In this document: positions 47,518 to 59,190 of the stretch, in pieces | Layout: every line of letters starts with the position of its first letter | Position numbering within the stretch: the stretch's first letter is position 1 | From: Doryteuthis pealeii | Lineage: Eukaryota; Mollusca; Cephalopoda; Myopsida; Loliginidae | DNA length: 64,000 nt | Assembly (NCBI GenBank): GCA_023376005.1 | Contig: CM042147.1 | Span: forward strand, 120,425,963 to 120,489,962 | Direction: 5' to 3' | Position numbers and translations under genes: made by a program | Notes under the pieces: generated by a model | Database searches by the model: none | The model's input: only the letters and a program-made list of their open reading frames with translations | Told to the model about the DNA's origin: nothing

Positions 47518-47909
47518 TGTAGGAGTTATTTTCGTATTTGCCTGGGGAGTTGTCTGCCCGTTTAATGTCGCTGGTTCCCGCTAGGGGCCTTGTGTATTTA
47601 AGCGGCTGTTTTGAATTTCTCTAGCTCTTTGCCTGCTGCTCGACCTACGAGACACAATGAGGTAGTCTTATGACTACCCCTTTCTTGTTGGGGCTTTGGC
47701 CCCCTACCCTTACATTACTGTAAGTGATTTCCCAGCATGGACTATTCTTAGTCTCATGTCTGTGCTTTTATCTCTTTTACATGTAACTTTATATTACTTA
47801 TGTATGTATGTATTATGTACCCTGTTTATTCTTGTGCTTTTATATAAAATGTTTTGTCCCTCAACCTTTGTCGGAGTTGTATCTTCAAATATTCACATTG
47901 AATCTTACA
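47518..47909 (+). mobile_element. Solo LTR, family L1
   Basis: It runs from TGTAGGAGTTA to GAATCTTACA, with an exact TAAC duplication at 47514-47517 and 47910-47913. Promoter-like TGTATTTAAGCGG and the block CTCAACCTTTGTCGGAGTTG are present. It lies head to head with 46871-47319, about 200 bp away, but each has its own target duplication, so they are separate insertions. Confidence 0.82.
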
Positions 47910-47946
47910 TAACAAAAAGATTAAATGACTCAATAGTACATCTTTC

Positions 47947-48190
47947 GGACCGTATGACCTTTAGGCACCCCTTCTGCGATCTCGACTCACAAGGACACTT
48001 TTCTCATTTACACCGTCAAAATCCGGTTGTTTGTTAAGGATTAGGGTTAGGGGTTAGTTTTATAATTAAAAAAAAAAAAAACTCTAAAAAAACGTCTGTG
48101 AACAATTAACTGGATTTTGACAGTGTAAATGGAAAAAAATGTCCCCACGAATCGAGATCACAAAGGGGGTGCCTAAAAGTCATATGGTCC
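47947..48190. mobile_element. MITE family B with telomere-like core
   Basis: A near-palindrome starting GGACCGTATGACCTTTAGGC and ending GTCATATGGTCC. CATCTTTC is duplicated exactly at 47939-47946 and 48191-48198. The centre contains TTAGGGTTAGGGGTTAG. It inserted just past the donor of the FBXL13-like exon at 48209. Confidence 0.85.
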
Positions 48191-48208
48191 CATCTTTCTT
48201 TCACTGAC

Positions 48209-48289
48209 TTTGAAATTCCTTTGCAGTAAAGAATGTTCAGAATCCGCAGCCAATGGCATCCTTTTCGTAAATATCGGATCCCTTTGTCC
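48209..48289 (-). CDS. FBXL13: FBXL13-like, LRR exon (81 bp)
   Basis: The acceptor is TATCCTTGCAG. The first base completes Thr (ACG), giving LITDKGIRYL. The exon encodes DKGIRYLRKGCHWLRILNIL then YCKGIS. The donor GTCAGT is chosen because it leaves AA, which with the next G gives Lys and the conserved ISKSAAQ; the alternative GTGAAA two codons on would shift the frame into a stop. A MITE B insertion lies only 11 bases beyond the donor. Confidence 0.85.
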
Positions 48290-49119
48290 CTGCAAGGATA
48301 CAATAAAGACAAATAAATCAACAATGCAATATACAAGTACAGAAGCAAAAATGTTAATCCACACGAGTTGTCTCCCTTGGATCTTCTCCAGAAGTAAGGT
48401 ACAAACTGTTCAGTGGCTATATTAGCTATCACCACATGGTGAAGGTACAGAGGTTAAAATTGCAAATCGTCGTCAAAATTAAAACGGAAAGATTTGGCTT
48501 GGGAATAAATTCTAATGAATTTAATTATTACTAAGGACACGATTTATATTATTTTTTACTTGAATTTTATCTGTTAGTTGTGTTTTTAACCGTTTCTCAT
48601 TGGACGTTATTTTCCTACAGAGGGCCGCAAGAGAACTAATTTTTAAGGGAGATAAATATTTTCCGAGAATTTATTAACATAAAAAACACAGATTATTACA
48701 CTTTTGATCATCCAAACTTAAGAAAAGCATGCGTTGCCTGTAATATTGAAATAGAAAGTACAGTTTTTTTGTACATGTTTATTAATTCTGACTAGTCTTA
48801 TCATTCATATGTTTTATTTTATCTATATTTTTTTCCTTAAACACAACTAACGGTTAAAATTTATGTAAAAAATAACATAAATCCTGTCCTTAGTAATAAT
48901 TAAATTCATTAAAATCTATGCCCAAGCTAAATTTTTCCATTTTAATTTTGCATTTTCGATTTGCAATTTTAACCGGCACTGAGATGTAATAATACAAAAT
49001 GATAATATTAATCCTAATTTCTTTTGTTTTTTTAACAAAAAAGTCCATCTTAAATCCCTTGTTTTTGTTGAACAGCAAAATCTGCAATGTTTGAGATACA
49101 CCTATACTATTAAACAGTA

Positions 49120-49400
49120 CTGGGTGGCGGTGTCAGTTATGTTATTATTAACTGGTTCATTGGGATTCAGGTCTTTCAACATAGTACCCATCTCACCAGT
49201 TAGATCCCACTAGAGATGATCAAACCCTAGTGTGTCACCAGTCTTGTTCAATGCTAGCAGATAAACTGGCTTTAAATAGAGTTCTGCCAATGCAGACCTC
49301 GGCTTCTGTACATCTGATTGGCTAATGTCAGAGCCAATCAGCATTCAGAGTAGGTGTTAAAAACAGGTTCAGGAGGTACAGACACTTTTTTTATAATAAA
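49120..49400 (+). repeat. Relative of the promoter-like repeat at 17750
   Basis: It shares AGATGATCAAAC-type blocks and paired CTGATTGG/CCAATCAG boxes with 17750-18060. The ends are unresolved. Confidence 0.4.
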
Positions 49401-49439
49401 AAATGCAACAATTTTAACTCTATACTGGTCTGATTTGGA

Positions 49440-49660
49440 GTTACTTGTGGTGTTATAGTCATTATCATTGGAAATGGTCATGAGTTCAAATCCTGGACAA
49501 AGCTCTTTGCATTTCACATAGCACTAGTACCCTTGGTAGAAGTTTGTATCCAACTATTCTCCCTCAAGCTATGGGTAAATAGTTGGACAGACTGAACTCT
49601 TTAACCAGTATGGCAACCAGTCTAGGAGATGGAAAACTCTGAATTCAAACCTGTTAAACT
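49440..49660 (+). mobile_element. SINE-2 copy
   Basis: Box B-like GAGTTCAAATCCTGG, then CTTGGTAGAAGTTTGTATCC and CCAGTCTAGGAGATGGAAAA. 49700-51360 otherwise holds only AT-rich intron with short repeated blocks (for example ATTTATCTTTCTTTGAA at 49786 and 50430). Confidence 0.65.
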
Positions 49661-51372
49661 CCCCTTTAAAAATGACACATCCTGCTTGTGGCAGAGAGCT
49701 TAGTTAATATATAAGTACATCTGACTTATACAGGTCTGATTTATAAATCATACTGAATTAAAAAAAAATCTTATTCAGATATAGAATTTATCTTTCTTTG
49801 AATTCAGCTTGCTGATTGTAGTAGTTCCCTGGTAATATTTTCTGGTGATGTAAATGACACGAAGACGACTGATGTTGAATGTAGAAGATTTTATTTACTT
49901 CCAAACACCGTGAAATACTGAAATAAAATGGGGTATAAACAATTACTATTTTACAAAAAGGGTCTTTAACAAATGCCAGCAACTTCACGGGAAAATTGGA
50001 AAGAAACATACCTGTGCGCCGTACCAGTACCGAGAACTAACTAAAGACTAAAATTCTAATTTTAGGACAATATTTTCCACACAACCTTTTTGCTGCATCA
50101 GCCTGGCGGAAGTCCCTATTTTGCCCTAAGGATATCTGTTGATCTTCCCATAATGCCATTCAGGCCCTGTGGGTCATTTGATTATCAGACCCTAACAGAG
50201 TTGTTTCCCTTACACTGTCCAAATTTAAGAGTATATTTTGAGGGTAGAAAATAAATATATCTAACTATTAGGCACACTCAAAGGTGACAGCTACACTGAT
50301 TTTTAAGGGAAATGGCCCTTTTGGTGAAACGATTATTTCTGTGTAAAGATGTTCAGTTGAGTCAGTTTTGGGAGTAAATGACATTCTTATAAATCATAAA
50401 GAATTTTTTTAAATTTGATTCATATATAGAATTTATCTTTCTTTGAAATTGGCTCACTGATTTTTTTAGGGAAATGACCCTTTCCATGAAACAATTATTT
50501 CAGTGTAAAAATGTTCGGTGTACTCTGTGATACTATGGTTGAAGACGAACATGGTCAGAACAAATAAATAAATGAATAAGAAAGGGAATAGGTTAAAGCC
50601 AGACATAAGTAAAAGGGGTGGGTGGCTGACCCTTTTATGAATCCAAAGATTAGGTCGTAAAGTTTAAAGAGACCTGTACGGCCACCATGAAATGAGACCA
50701 CTTGATGATAATATCTTAGGCACCCAGGTATTAAAAGCAAACGGAATTTTTAGGAGAAAATCTCTTTTGAAAATATTAATGATCAACGTATAGAAGACGT
50801 ATTGTCTGAAAAAATATTTAAGTACTTTAATTTTAAGGGTTAATGACGACTAGAAGTCTGCAATTTATTTTAAGTACTGGCCATCTGTGTGGTCCGGAGA
50901 AGATTGTTGGGGGAAGGGGAATTTGACATAAATAAAGCTAAACTCGAGCACTAAGCAGTTACAACTCAGCCGTTGGGGTGTTAAGATCGCCGGTAGGATA
51001 GACAGTAGCAGCCAGCGAAGTATCAAACACACCCTTCTTCTATCCGTGTCTTATTTACACTTGTAGTTGTTGTTTTGTTTTTAATCCTTGTGAGCCTGTT
51101 TTTCTGACTCGTGCCTTAAATTCGGCCAGCACATAATTCACAACACTTGGGGAACTAGACAAAGTAGATCGAAAGCGTAGAGTGCAGAACAGGTCTTCTC
51201 ACAACTCAGTTTTGGGGTAAGCAACATTCAGTATTATGATTGCCTCCCTGGTCTGATTTATAAATTTTAGCCAACCATTGATGTCTGCTGCTTCGTTGAT
51301 TTTCACTGAATGAATCAGATCATTGTGGCATTCAAATTGTTGCTGCTTTTGTTGCTGTTCAACAAAAACCAA

Positions 51373-52432
51373 TCATTCAAAGTTAACTGACCTGAAAAAA
51401 AATGCAAGAGTTTTCAAATAAAATAACTGGTGCATTATATCTTTTATTCATTAATGTATCAACACTGAAAATTTCATTGAATTCGGTTAGTTCCTTGATT
51501 TTTATTTTTTCGGTGGGGTGACATACGATGGTGGAATTTAGGTCCATTAAGTAGGATTTAACCTATTTTTCTCCCTTCACTCATCAAAGTTATATCTAAC
51601 TATTAGCCAAGAACATTCTGTATAAAAACAAAATGGCCTTAATAGTGTTGTGGACTGTAAATTTTAATGAAAATTTCATCAAGCCCAGTTTACAAATTAT
51701 AAAAACTGTTTTTAGTTCCTTTACTTGTTTAACTTTGTGAGATAGAGGACGTCCGTTTAGAGGGATACCGTAGTAAAGCACCGGTAACTCCGGGGATCCT
51801 ATAAATAGCGAGCCCCTCGTTTGTAGTGGTCTCATTCTGGCCAACAATATATGGCGCTGCGGGCAGGATCGGAAGGACACCTACCAGAATTTTGAATCTT
51901 TGCGTACCACTGATTTGAAGTTAGCTGAAATGGCTTCAGGACAAAGCAGTAACGAAGAATACCTGCAATTCGTACAGCAGTTAATTGAACTGCAGTGAGA
52001 AAATAACGAGCTGCGAACTGGTAGAGAAATGCCAAACCGGTCCCACACGAAAAAACCTGATAGGCCCATCATCGAATACGGTTATACCGAGGGTGACTGG
52101 GCACTATTCAACGACTCTTGGAATCGATACAAACATATGTGTGGCCTAACAGACCCAGCTGAGATTTGTAACGAGTTGAGGACGGCTTGTTCGAGCGAAG
52201 TGAATCGTCTACTTTTCAACCTAATAGGGTCCGAAGCACTCAACACAGCCATGGAAGACCAACTCTTACGACACATACGTCTGATAGCAGCGCCATATAT
52301 TGTTGGCCAGAATGAGACCACTGAATGAAATTTTCAGTGTTGATACATTAATGAATAAAAGATATAATGTACCAGTTATTTCATTTGAAAACTCTTGCAT
52401 TTTTTCAGGTCATTTAACTTTGAACCACGTAT
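51373..52432. mobile_element. Foldback structure around an LTR-retroelement remnant
   Basis: The outer arms 51373-51483 and 52325-52432 are inverted copies with a few mismatches and belong to foldback repeat F (also 16055-16815). Inside, an exact 36-bp inverted pair (51825-51860 and 52287-52322) flanks a gag-like fragment. Upstream, CTATAAATAGCG could be an LTR TATA box, and TGGCGCTGCGGGCAGGATCG at 51852-51871 resembles a tRNA primer-binding site. A further small hairpin lies at 52409-52490. Confidence 0.65.
51930..52328 (+). pseudogene. Gag-like retroelement ORF fragment with in-frame stop
   Basis: ATG at 51930 opens a frame with a TGA at 51996-51998 after 22 codons. The frame then continues to 52328. 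Features include a basic Pro-rich start and the segment DWALFNDSWNRYKHM followed by LTDPAEICNELRTACS, which recalls the N-terminal gag region of invertebrate Gypsy-type elements ('WxxFxxxWxRYK...L..ELxxAC'). The last ~12 residues derive from the inverted arm, so the coding region is truncated. Protease, RT and integrase are absent. Non-functional. Confidence 0.65.
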
Positions 52433-52654
52433 CTTTGAGGAGTAACACAGATTCACAAACATACGTGGTTCAAAGTTAATTGACCTGAAAAAATGTAAAA
52501 GTTGTTGAAAATTTCATTAGTATTTTTTTCTTTCGGCAGGGTGACATACGATGGCAGAAATTTATGTCCGTTAAGTAGGATTTAACCGAAAAATATATTT
52601 TATGAGCAAAAGAAAGATTTTAATAAGCTCTATTCAGCAATATAAAGGTTTTAA

Positions 52655-52912
52655 AGTAAGTAAAGTAAAGTCGTCGAGGTGCCCTAAAGTCAGTATCAGC
52701 CAGACAGTGAGGGAGTCTATCCTCTTTTCCCTAGTGCTAGACCAAGAAGATTGTTTTTGGCATCTGAGACGGAGCGCCACACCTACCATCAGCTGTTCAC
52801 TTTACTACACAGATCCATGTGATACTCATATGATGAGTTGGCGAGGGCTGGTATCGAACCTGGAACCTTGTGATTTAAGTTGGATGATTTATCAACTGAG
52901 CTTTAAACTAGC
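52655..52912 (-). mobile_element. SINE-1, near full length
   Basis: A reverse copy: AGTAAAGTCGTCGAGG tail, GGGAGTCTATCC body, and a decayed head around GGTATCGAACCTGGAACC. Confidence 0.78.
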
Positions 52913-53466
52913 AGTAAAAACTTACTAAATAAAACACAAAATAGGCTTCAATGGTGTTGTGTACTGTTAATAAATAGTTGATTTTTTGAAGACTTTTAAA
53001 AGCAGTGGGGTTTTTTTTTTCAATCTAAAAATTTACATTTAATGTTTTAAAATAATATTCAGTTTGATACAATTTTTCCCTTGGGTTATTGAAGAAATAG
53101 ACCAGAATAAAGTCTGGATCAAATCACCAATAAAAATCAAAATAAAATCAAAAACTATTTTTGTATAAAAACGTGTCTGGTTTGTATGAAATTCTAATGT
53201 TAAAAAAATTGTCTGTTGATTTTGTTCACTAACAACCGGAAGTTTGTGGCGAAAAGCAAAATTCCGTTCTTTTGAAAAATGCTCACAGCTGGGGTGCCTA
53301 CTGGTGACTTGATCCGAAAGTCCTTTTCTTTTACAGAGGTGCATATTATGTCTGAAGAAGGCTGGAAACATTGTGCTGTAAACAAAAAGCAAGAAATTCA
53401 AGTGTCCAAATAATAAACTTGTGAAAGGTACAAAAAAGCTTTTGAGCTTCTGATTATATTACTCAC

Positions 53467-53549
53467 GTGATAAGAGTACATCCACTGATATCCAATGACA
53501 TGATATAATGGCACACACCAGAAAGATACTGGAGACTCAGATCAGTTAA
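53467..53549 (-). CDS. FBXL13: FBXL13-like, LRR exon (83 bp)
   Basis: After TATTCTGTAG the exon reads LTDLSLQYLSGVCHYIMSLD then ISGCTLI, with donor GTGAGT in phase 2. It is one complete LRR with the LDISGC strand motif. Confidence 0.85.
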
Positions 53550-53808
53550 CTACAGAATAGAATATATTAATAAAAACAGATTAGCTAAGATTGTTATGAA
53601 ATGAAAATAGTTTTAATTATGATATTGTCAATTGAAAAATAACCACCAATTTTCAGGTATGTATTTACTCAAACCATTCGCCATGGATAGAATGTGATAC
53701 AAGGTTACAAGTATGGGGCATCCAGTGAGGGTTGAAAGCTTATACAGATGCCAGGGTAGTATAAAAACATTATACAGATATCAGGGTAGTATAAAAATAT
53801 TATACAGA

Positions 53809-54449
53809 CTAGCTAATTTATGCACCCTACGGGTGCAAGTTTTTAAGTTTTAATATAATAAAATATCATGTTAAATTAGAAAGGCAAATAAAACTAAATA
53901 AGAATGCAGATAAAAAGATTTGGAACAGAGGGGGTATGATTGAAAAATAGAACAACTTTGAAACTAACTCTTCCATCATTTTCCATTACTCCCGTCTTTC
54001 ATTGATAAATGTTCCTAATTCAACTATTTAGTTAAAATAGGAAGTAAAGAATAATATTACAGTCATTTCTTCTTGTTAATGGATTTCTTTTAAGATTTAT
54101 CCCCGAGATTTTTGCTCATATTCAATAAGATAAAACCAAACAATTAGAAATCAATAATACTAAGCATATATTTATTAAAATCAAATTTCTAATATCAATA
54201 TGCAAATTAGCCTTCCCATTCACACTGTTAACTGCTATTGTGTTGTATATATAAATACAATTGCATGTTATTAGTGTGTAGATATTGTTAACAGTCTTAA
54301 TGATGTAAAACAATTTTACTAATAATTGAGGTTTAGATAAAAATAAAATCATGGAGAATGTGGTGTAAATAACAAAGAGAATTGTGACTTGTATAGTAAT
54401 ATAGTTTCGGTTACAGACAGACAAACCCACAATCTCCATTATAATAAGA
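53809..54449 (-). mobile_element. Non-autonomous Helitron, family A, inside the minisatellite
   Basis: On the minus strand it starts TCTTATTATAATGGAGATTG and ends CACCCGTAGGGTGCATAAATT then AGCTAG. The flanking minisatellite sequence reads ...CAGA then TATC..., an uninterrupted unit when the element is removed, which confirms AT insertion without duplication. Confidence 0.88.
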
Positions 54450-54473
54450 TATCAAGGTAGTATAAAAAGTTTA

Positions 54474-54744
54474 GGACCATATGACCTTTAGGCACCCCTT
54501 TTTGATCTCGATTCAGAAGGATATGTTTTTCATTTACACCGTCAATATCTGGTTGTTTGTTAGGGTTAGGTTTGGTTAGGGTTAGGGTTAGGGGTTAGGG
54601 GTTAGGGTTAGGGGTTAGTTTTATAATTAAAAAAAAATATCTAAAAATCGTCTGTTAACAAACAACCAGATATTGACAGTGTAAATGAAAAACATGTCCT
54701 TCTGAATCAAGATCAAAAAGGGGTGCATAAAGGTCATATGGTCC
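54474..54744. mobile_element. MITE family B, inside the minisatellite
   Basis: It runs from GGACCATATGACCTTTAGGC to GTCATATGGTCC, with an exact 8-bp duplication AAAGTTTA at 54466-54473 and 54745-54752. The core has about six TTAGGG-like units in tandem (54560-54618). Confidence 0.9.
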
Positions 54745-55626
54745 AAAGTTTATACTGATGTCAGGGTAGTATAAAAATCTTTAACAAATATCATGATAGT
54801 ATAAAAAATCTTATACAAATGTCAGAGTAGAATAAAAAGTTTATACATATATCAGGGTAGTATAAAAAAAAACCTATATAGATGTTAGGGTAGTATAAAA
54901 AAAACTTATATAGATGTTAGGGTAGTATAAAAAACTTATACAGATATCAGGGTAGTATAAAAATCTTATACAAATGTCAGGGTAGAATAAAAATTTTATA
55001 CAGATATAAGGGTAGTATAAAAATTTTATACAGATATAAGGGTAGTATAAAAAAAAAACCTATATAGATGTTAGGGTAGTATAAAAAAAACTTATATAGA
55101 TGTTAGGTTAGTATAAAAACTTATACAAATGTCAGGGTAGAATAAAAATTTTATACAGATATAAGGGTAGTATAAAAAATTTTATACAGATATAAGGGTA
55201 GTATAAAAAATTTTATACAAATGTCAGGGTAAAATAAAATATTATACAGATATCAGGGTAGTATAAAAAACTTATATAGATGTTAGGGTGGTATAAAAAG
55301 TTCATGCAGATAAGTATTTTTCACTTGATAGCAAACTGCATTGCGCATTAATCGGTGCAGCTTTCAAAATACCCACAGAGTAAAGCAATGCACAAGGTAT
55401 CAGCACACCACAATATTACCAACCATAATGGGTAATTACCATGAACTGCTTAAACTGCTTTGGTCATATAATATACATGCTGCAAACTGCACATACGAAA
55501 ATATATTCAACAAGTTGAACATTTTTTAAAATTTCAATCAATTTTTTTCAGGCACAATGCACAATAGAATTGTACAGGTTTTTATGTTTTCTAATGAATA
55601 AATATTTTGAGAAGAGTTAGACTTAC

Positions 55627-55707
55627 ATGTTTACAGCCAGACAATTTTATACAACTAAGAAGACGGCAACAGAAAGCCAAATTTTTAATGGCTGCATCTG
55701 TGATTTG
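55627..55707 (-). CDS. FBXL13: FBXL13-like, LRR exon (81 bp)
   Basis: Between GTTTTTCCAG and GTAAGT, 27 codons in phase 0 read QITDAAIKNLAFCCRLLSCI then KLSGCKH. It is a single modular LRR. Confidence 0.85.
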
Positions 55708-55754
55708 CTGGAAAAACAAGAAAAAACTAAAACAGCTTTTCTAGTTCACATACA

Positions 55755-55985
55755 AATAATAATAATAATAATAATAATAATAATTGGGTGAATTGGAAAT
55801 CAGAGGAAGAATTGAGACCATCTAACCTACAGCATTGTTAAGATTGGCTAGAATACTCAGAAGAGTCCTGGAGACCTGAAGAGACTTGCTTTCACTCAGC
55901 CTCCAGTGAACTACCAGCTACAGCAGGTGTGAAAAATTAATAATAATAATAATAATAATAATAATGATAATAACAATTAGAATAA
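55755..55985. repeat. Two (AAT)n tracts
   Basis: Runs at 55757-55783 and 55938-55966, with unique sequence between. Confidence 0.85.
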
Positions 55986-56306
55986 CAATAACAATAAGAA
56001 TGAAAAATGTAGCGGTACAACAGCGGTGTCATTGCTGAGATGTATATAACAAGTTGGGCCCACAGTAGTGGTACAACAGTGGTGTCATTGCTGTAATGTA
56101 TATAACACACAGGGGCAGGCACAGAGATATGCACAATAATCATGACAGTGTTGCCGATAGCCACACAAACAGTTTTCTTGCGTATGCAACTATTATGGGA
56201 CAGGAGTAGTGTTTGAAAGCTGACCTAAGAATTGTGAAACTGATGATCTAAAACAAAAAATTCTGATTAAGAAAAACTTTTGAATTTTTTTGTAATGTGT
56301 ACGTAC

Positions 56307-56444
56307 CATACAATGAGAAAGGTCCACTCGTTCAATTCCCTCACACTGCTTAGCAAATTTTTGTAGGCCAAGATCTGTAACACCACTGCACTCAGAAACC
56401 GTCAGGTCTTTCAAACGACTGGCATTACCAATAGAGGAAAGACC
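56307..56444 (-). CDS. FBXL13: FBXL13-like, two-LRR exon (138 bp)
   Basis: Between ATTCTTTCAG and GTACGT, 46 codons in phase 0. It includes NASRLKDLTVSECSGVTDLG and CEGIERVDLSHCM, so one and a half repeats. Confidence 0.87.
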
Positions 56445-56489
56445 CTGAAAGAATTTTTTTTATAAATTATAAATTTTTGTGTGTTTATT

Positions 56490-56492
56490 TGG

Positions 56493-56529
<37 letters not shown>

Positions 56530-56760
56530 TAGGAGTCTATGTGTCTGTGTGAGTTTCTGTGTCTATGGATGTGTGTGTTTGCCTGTGTGAGTCTCTGTGC
56601 ATGTGTCTGTCAGTGTGTTTGTGTGTGTGTTTGTGTTAGTCTTTGTGTCTGTGTATATGTGTGTGTTTGGCTCTGTGTGTTTGATTCTGTGTGTATATGT
56701 CTGTGTGTGTCTGTGTGTTTGACTTTGAGAGTCTCTGTGCCAGTGTGTGTGTGTGTGTGA
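56490..56760. repeat. Degenerate (TG)n tract
   Basis: TG repeats interrupted by TCTG, TTTG and AGTC. Open frames on both strands are repeat artefacts. Confidence 0.9.
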
Positions 56761-57088
56761 ATCATTAAATGCTGCAGACAAAAATTCTTTATTCAGTTTT
56801 TTTTTTATTAAGTTCTTCCCACCTGTTAGTAAGACACAGGAAATATGAATCAAAGAATACAAAAACAATTCAATGAAGCTGTAGTTTCATATTGATAGGT
56901 TAAAATCAAAACACCCCTGTATTTATTTACCTACCCACCCCCCATCAAGGGCAGGATGTGACACATGGTCAATTTCTAAGTACAACTTGTGTCCATGTGT
57001 AGGAACCCATAGGAGAACATAGCCTGTGAATTCATCCTTACTTCTCTATCAATGGCCAGCATGTCTTGCTCGACTTACTTGAATGATT

Positions 57089-57347
57089 GAACCATATGAC
57101 CTTAAGGCACCCATTTCGATCTCGATTAAGAAAGGACATGTTTTTCATTTACACTGTCAATATCCGGTTGTTTTAACAGACAATTTTTAGATTTTTAAAA
57201 AAATTATAAAACTAACCCCTAACCATAACCCTAACCATAACCCCTAACCATAACCCCTAACAAACAACCAGATATTGACGGTGTAAATGAAAAACATGTC
57301 CTTTCTTAATCGAGATCAAAAAGGGGTGCCTTAAGTTCATATGGTCC
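57089..57347. mobile_element. MITE family B
   Basis: It runs from GAACCATATGACCTTAAGGC to TTCATATGGTCC. The flanks GAATGATT and GGGTGATT match at six of eight bases. The core has CCCTAACCATAACCCTAACC. 57360-57950 holds nothing recognisable. Confidence 0.8.
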
Positions 57348-57959
57348 GGGTGATTTCTGAGATGGAAGGTCAGTGACTATACAGACAACATATATAATCT
57401 TGAAGATTTAACTGCAAAACATTGTATACATCTATATCAACAAGTTTATCAAATAAAAGGTGTCTACAGAAGCAATAGTTTCAAAGATTTATTTTAAAAA
57501 TCTATTTAAGATATTGACATACACAATATACAATTTTGCAGAGAAACAATTGAAATTAATTATTAAGGCTTTTTCGTATTTCTCCCTCTCCACTTCCTGT
57601 TAATTTAGATGATCTGAAGCAATATTACACAACAACTGTTGTTATTGTAGATCAGGGTTTCTCCAAGTGGTCTACATAAACCCTCTGGGGTCTATACAAC
57701 AACTTAGGGCTCTGTAAGTATTCAGGGGTCTACAAGGGGTCTATGGTAACTACTAAGCCTTCTTAGTAATTAGTAGAAATTGATTCCACAAGAATCTTGG
57801 AGAACATGCTCATATTGATATATTTTCCAAAAGTCATCAGCTTCACCCATCACATTAGAAAATGTGCTTCCTTGATAAGTTATTAAGTTAGTATTAAATA
57901 TTTGCAGCTCTTTTTTACATGTTATGCTTACTTTACTGTTTATTCTATGGTTATTTTAC

Positions 57960-58170
57960 AATTAAGTTTAGCCGAGGGTAACATGAATTCAAAATCCTGG
58001 ATGAGAATGAAGCTATTTGCATTTCCTATAATGCTAATACCCTTGGGAAAGGTATTCTTCCTCCTGCTGTGGGTAAAATAGTAGGGCAGGCTGGGCTCTA
58101 ACAGTGGTTAGGCAACCAGTCAAGGAGAAGGAAAACTTTGAAGTCAAACCAGTCAAACTCCACTTAAATA
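57960..58170 (+). mobile_element. SINE-2 fragment
   Basis: It shares CTAATACCCTTGGGAAAGGT and GGCAACCAGTCAAGGAGAAG with the other SINE-2 copies. The head is lost. Confidence 0.6.
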
Positions 58171-58384
58171 ATTGGCCATGTGTCGTATCCAGCTCATGTC
58201 ATGGGATTAGTAAATACATACTCTAACATTTGGTAATTAAAGTTATTTCAGGATTCTTATAATTTCCCAGTTGTAAGCAAGTAATTTTGGATGAAAGAAG
58301 ATGAGAACAACAATTGAAGATAAAGAAACGTATATTCAAAAGGATACAAAAATGTTACAAACTTGTGGCGTTTGCAGCCAGACT

Positions 58385-58525
58385 TATCTTGCTGAGGGTG
58401 AAGAAGGTAAAGGGAGCGCTTAAAAATGCGTCTCGCCTGGTTGACGGCCACATAATAAGTGCTGAGGGTGAAGAAAATAAAGGGAGCACTTGAAAAACGG
58501 GTCATCTGGTTGACAGCCCCACGAT
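58385..58525. repeat. Two tandem ~68-bp units
   Basis: GCTGAGGGTGAAGAA...TAAAGGGAGC...GGTTGACGGCC...ATAAGT is repeated once at about 58391 and 58459. Confidence 0.8.
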
Positions 58526-58815
58526 AAGTGACTTTTGTCAAGGAGTTTAATTCAGGCGCTGTAATCATATATTGGCGACTCACCCTCTAGTGCCAGGGGC
58601 AGATAATTTAACTATAATTTTTCCGATATAATTTCCAGGTTTTTTTTTAATAAAAACATACATTATGAGACAAGAGAAGTTTTTCAGGGTTTTTTTTTAA
58701 TTGGTGGAGAGATAGTTTTTCATTGGCGATATTGTATCTATTCTGTGAAGTTTGTGTTAATGACTTAAACAACTAGCCAGTTGTCATTGATATAATACAA
58801 GAAGATTTAACACAC

Positions 58816-58942
58816 CTGATCTCCACAACTTGTCCCAGAGATATCCAAAGAGATTAAATTTGGAGCTTGTCCGAGCAGTTCCAGTACAGACTCGTTGATG
58901 TTTTCACAGAAGCTCAAGTTTAGGTAAGTTAAGTTCTGAAGT
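58816..58942 (-). CDS. FBXL13: FBXL13-like, LRR exon (127 bp)
   Basis: The acceptor TTTTACTTAG and one base completing Lys open the exon. It reads LQNLTYLNLSFCENINESVL and then LGQAPNLISLDISGTSCGDQ, ending with donor GTGTGT in phase 0. The Phe/Leu-rich open frame that continues upstream in the genome is T-rich intron, not protein. Confidence 0.88.
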
Positions 58943-58964
58943 CTAAGTAAAATAGAAATAAAAA

Positions 58965-59190
58965 ATTTTTTTAAATACACAAAAGTAAAAAAAAAAATAA
59001 GAGAAAAGAAAAAAGAAAAAAAACACACACAAAAGTAAAAAAAAATAAGAAAAAAAAAACAAAAAAACACAAAATAAAAAAATAAGAAAAAATATAAAAA
59101 AAATAAGAGAAAATAAAAAAATTTAAAAAAACACAAAAGTAAAAAAATAAGAGAAAAGAAAAAAAGAAAAAAAACACACAAAATAAAAAC
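58965..59190. repeat. A-rich (AAAAT/AAAAG)n low-complexity tract
   Basis: AAAAATAAGAGAAAAGAAAA blocks with ACACAAAAGT spacers repeat about five times. It lies in the intron just upstream of the exon at 58816. Confidence 0.85.

Larger units (their letters stand above)
53740..55315. repeat. ~32-bp minisatellite, split by a Helitron and a MITE
   Basis: The unit is about ATCAGGGTAGTATAAAAA plus ACTTATACAGAT, with variants TTAGGG and TCAGGG. Units are visible at 53745-53808, 54450-54470 and 54750-55315. The two insertions account for the gaps, so the original array had roughly 20 units. Confidence 0.88.

Noticed and set aside
48106..48435. 109-codon minus-strand frame
   Set aside because: Only 48209-48289 is exon. 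The N-terminal part is intron and the C-terminal part is MITE B.
54560..54620. Telomere or chromosome end
   Set aside because: Only about six TTAGGG-like units, inside a MITE with a clean target duplication, with gene sequence on both sides.
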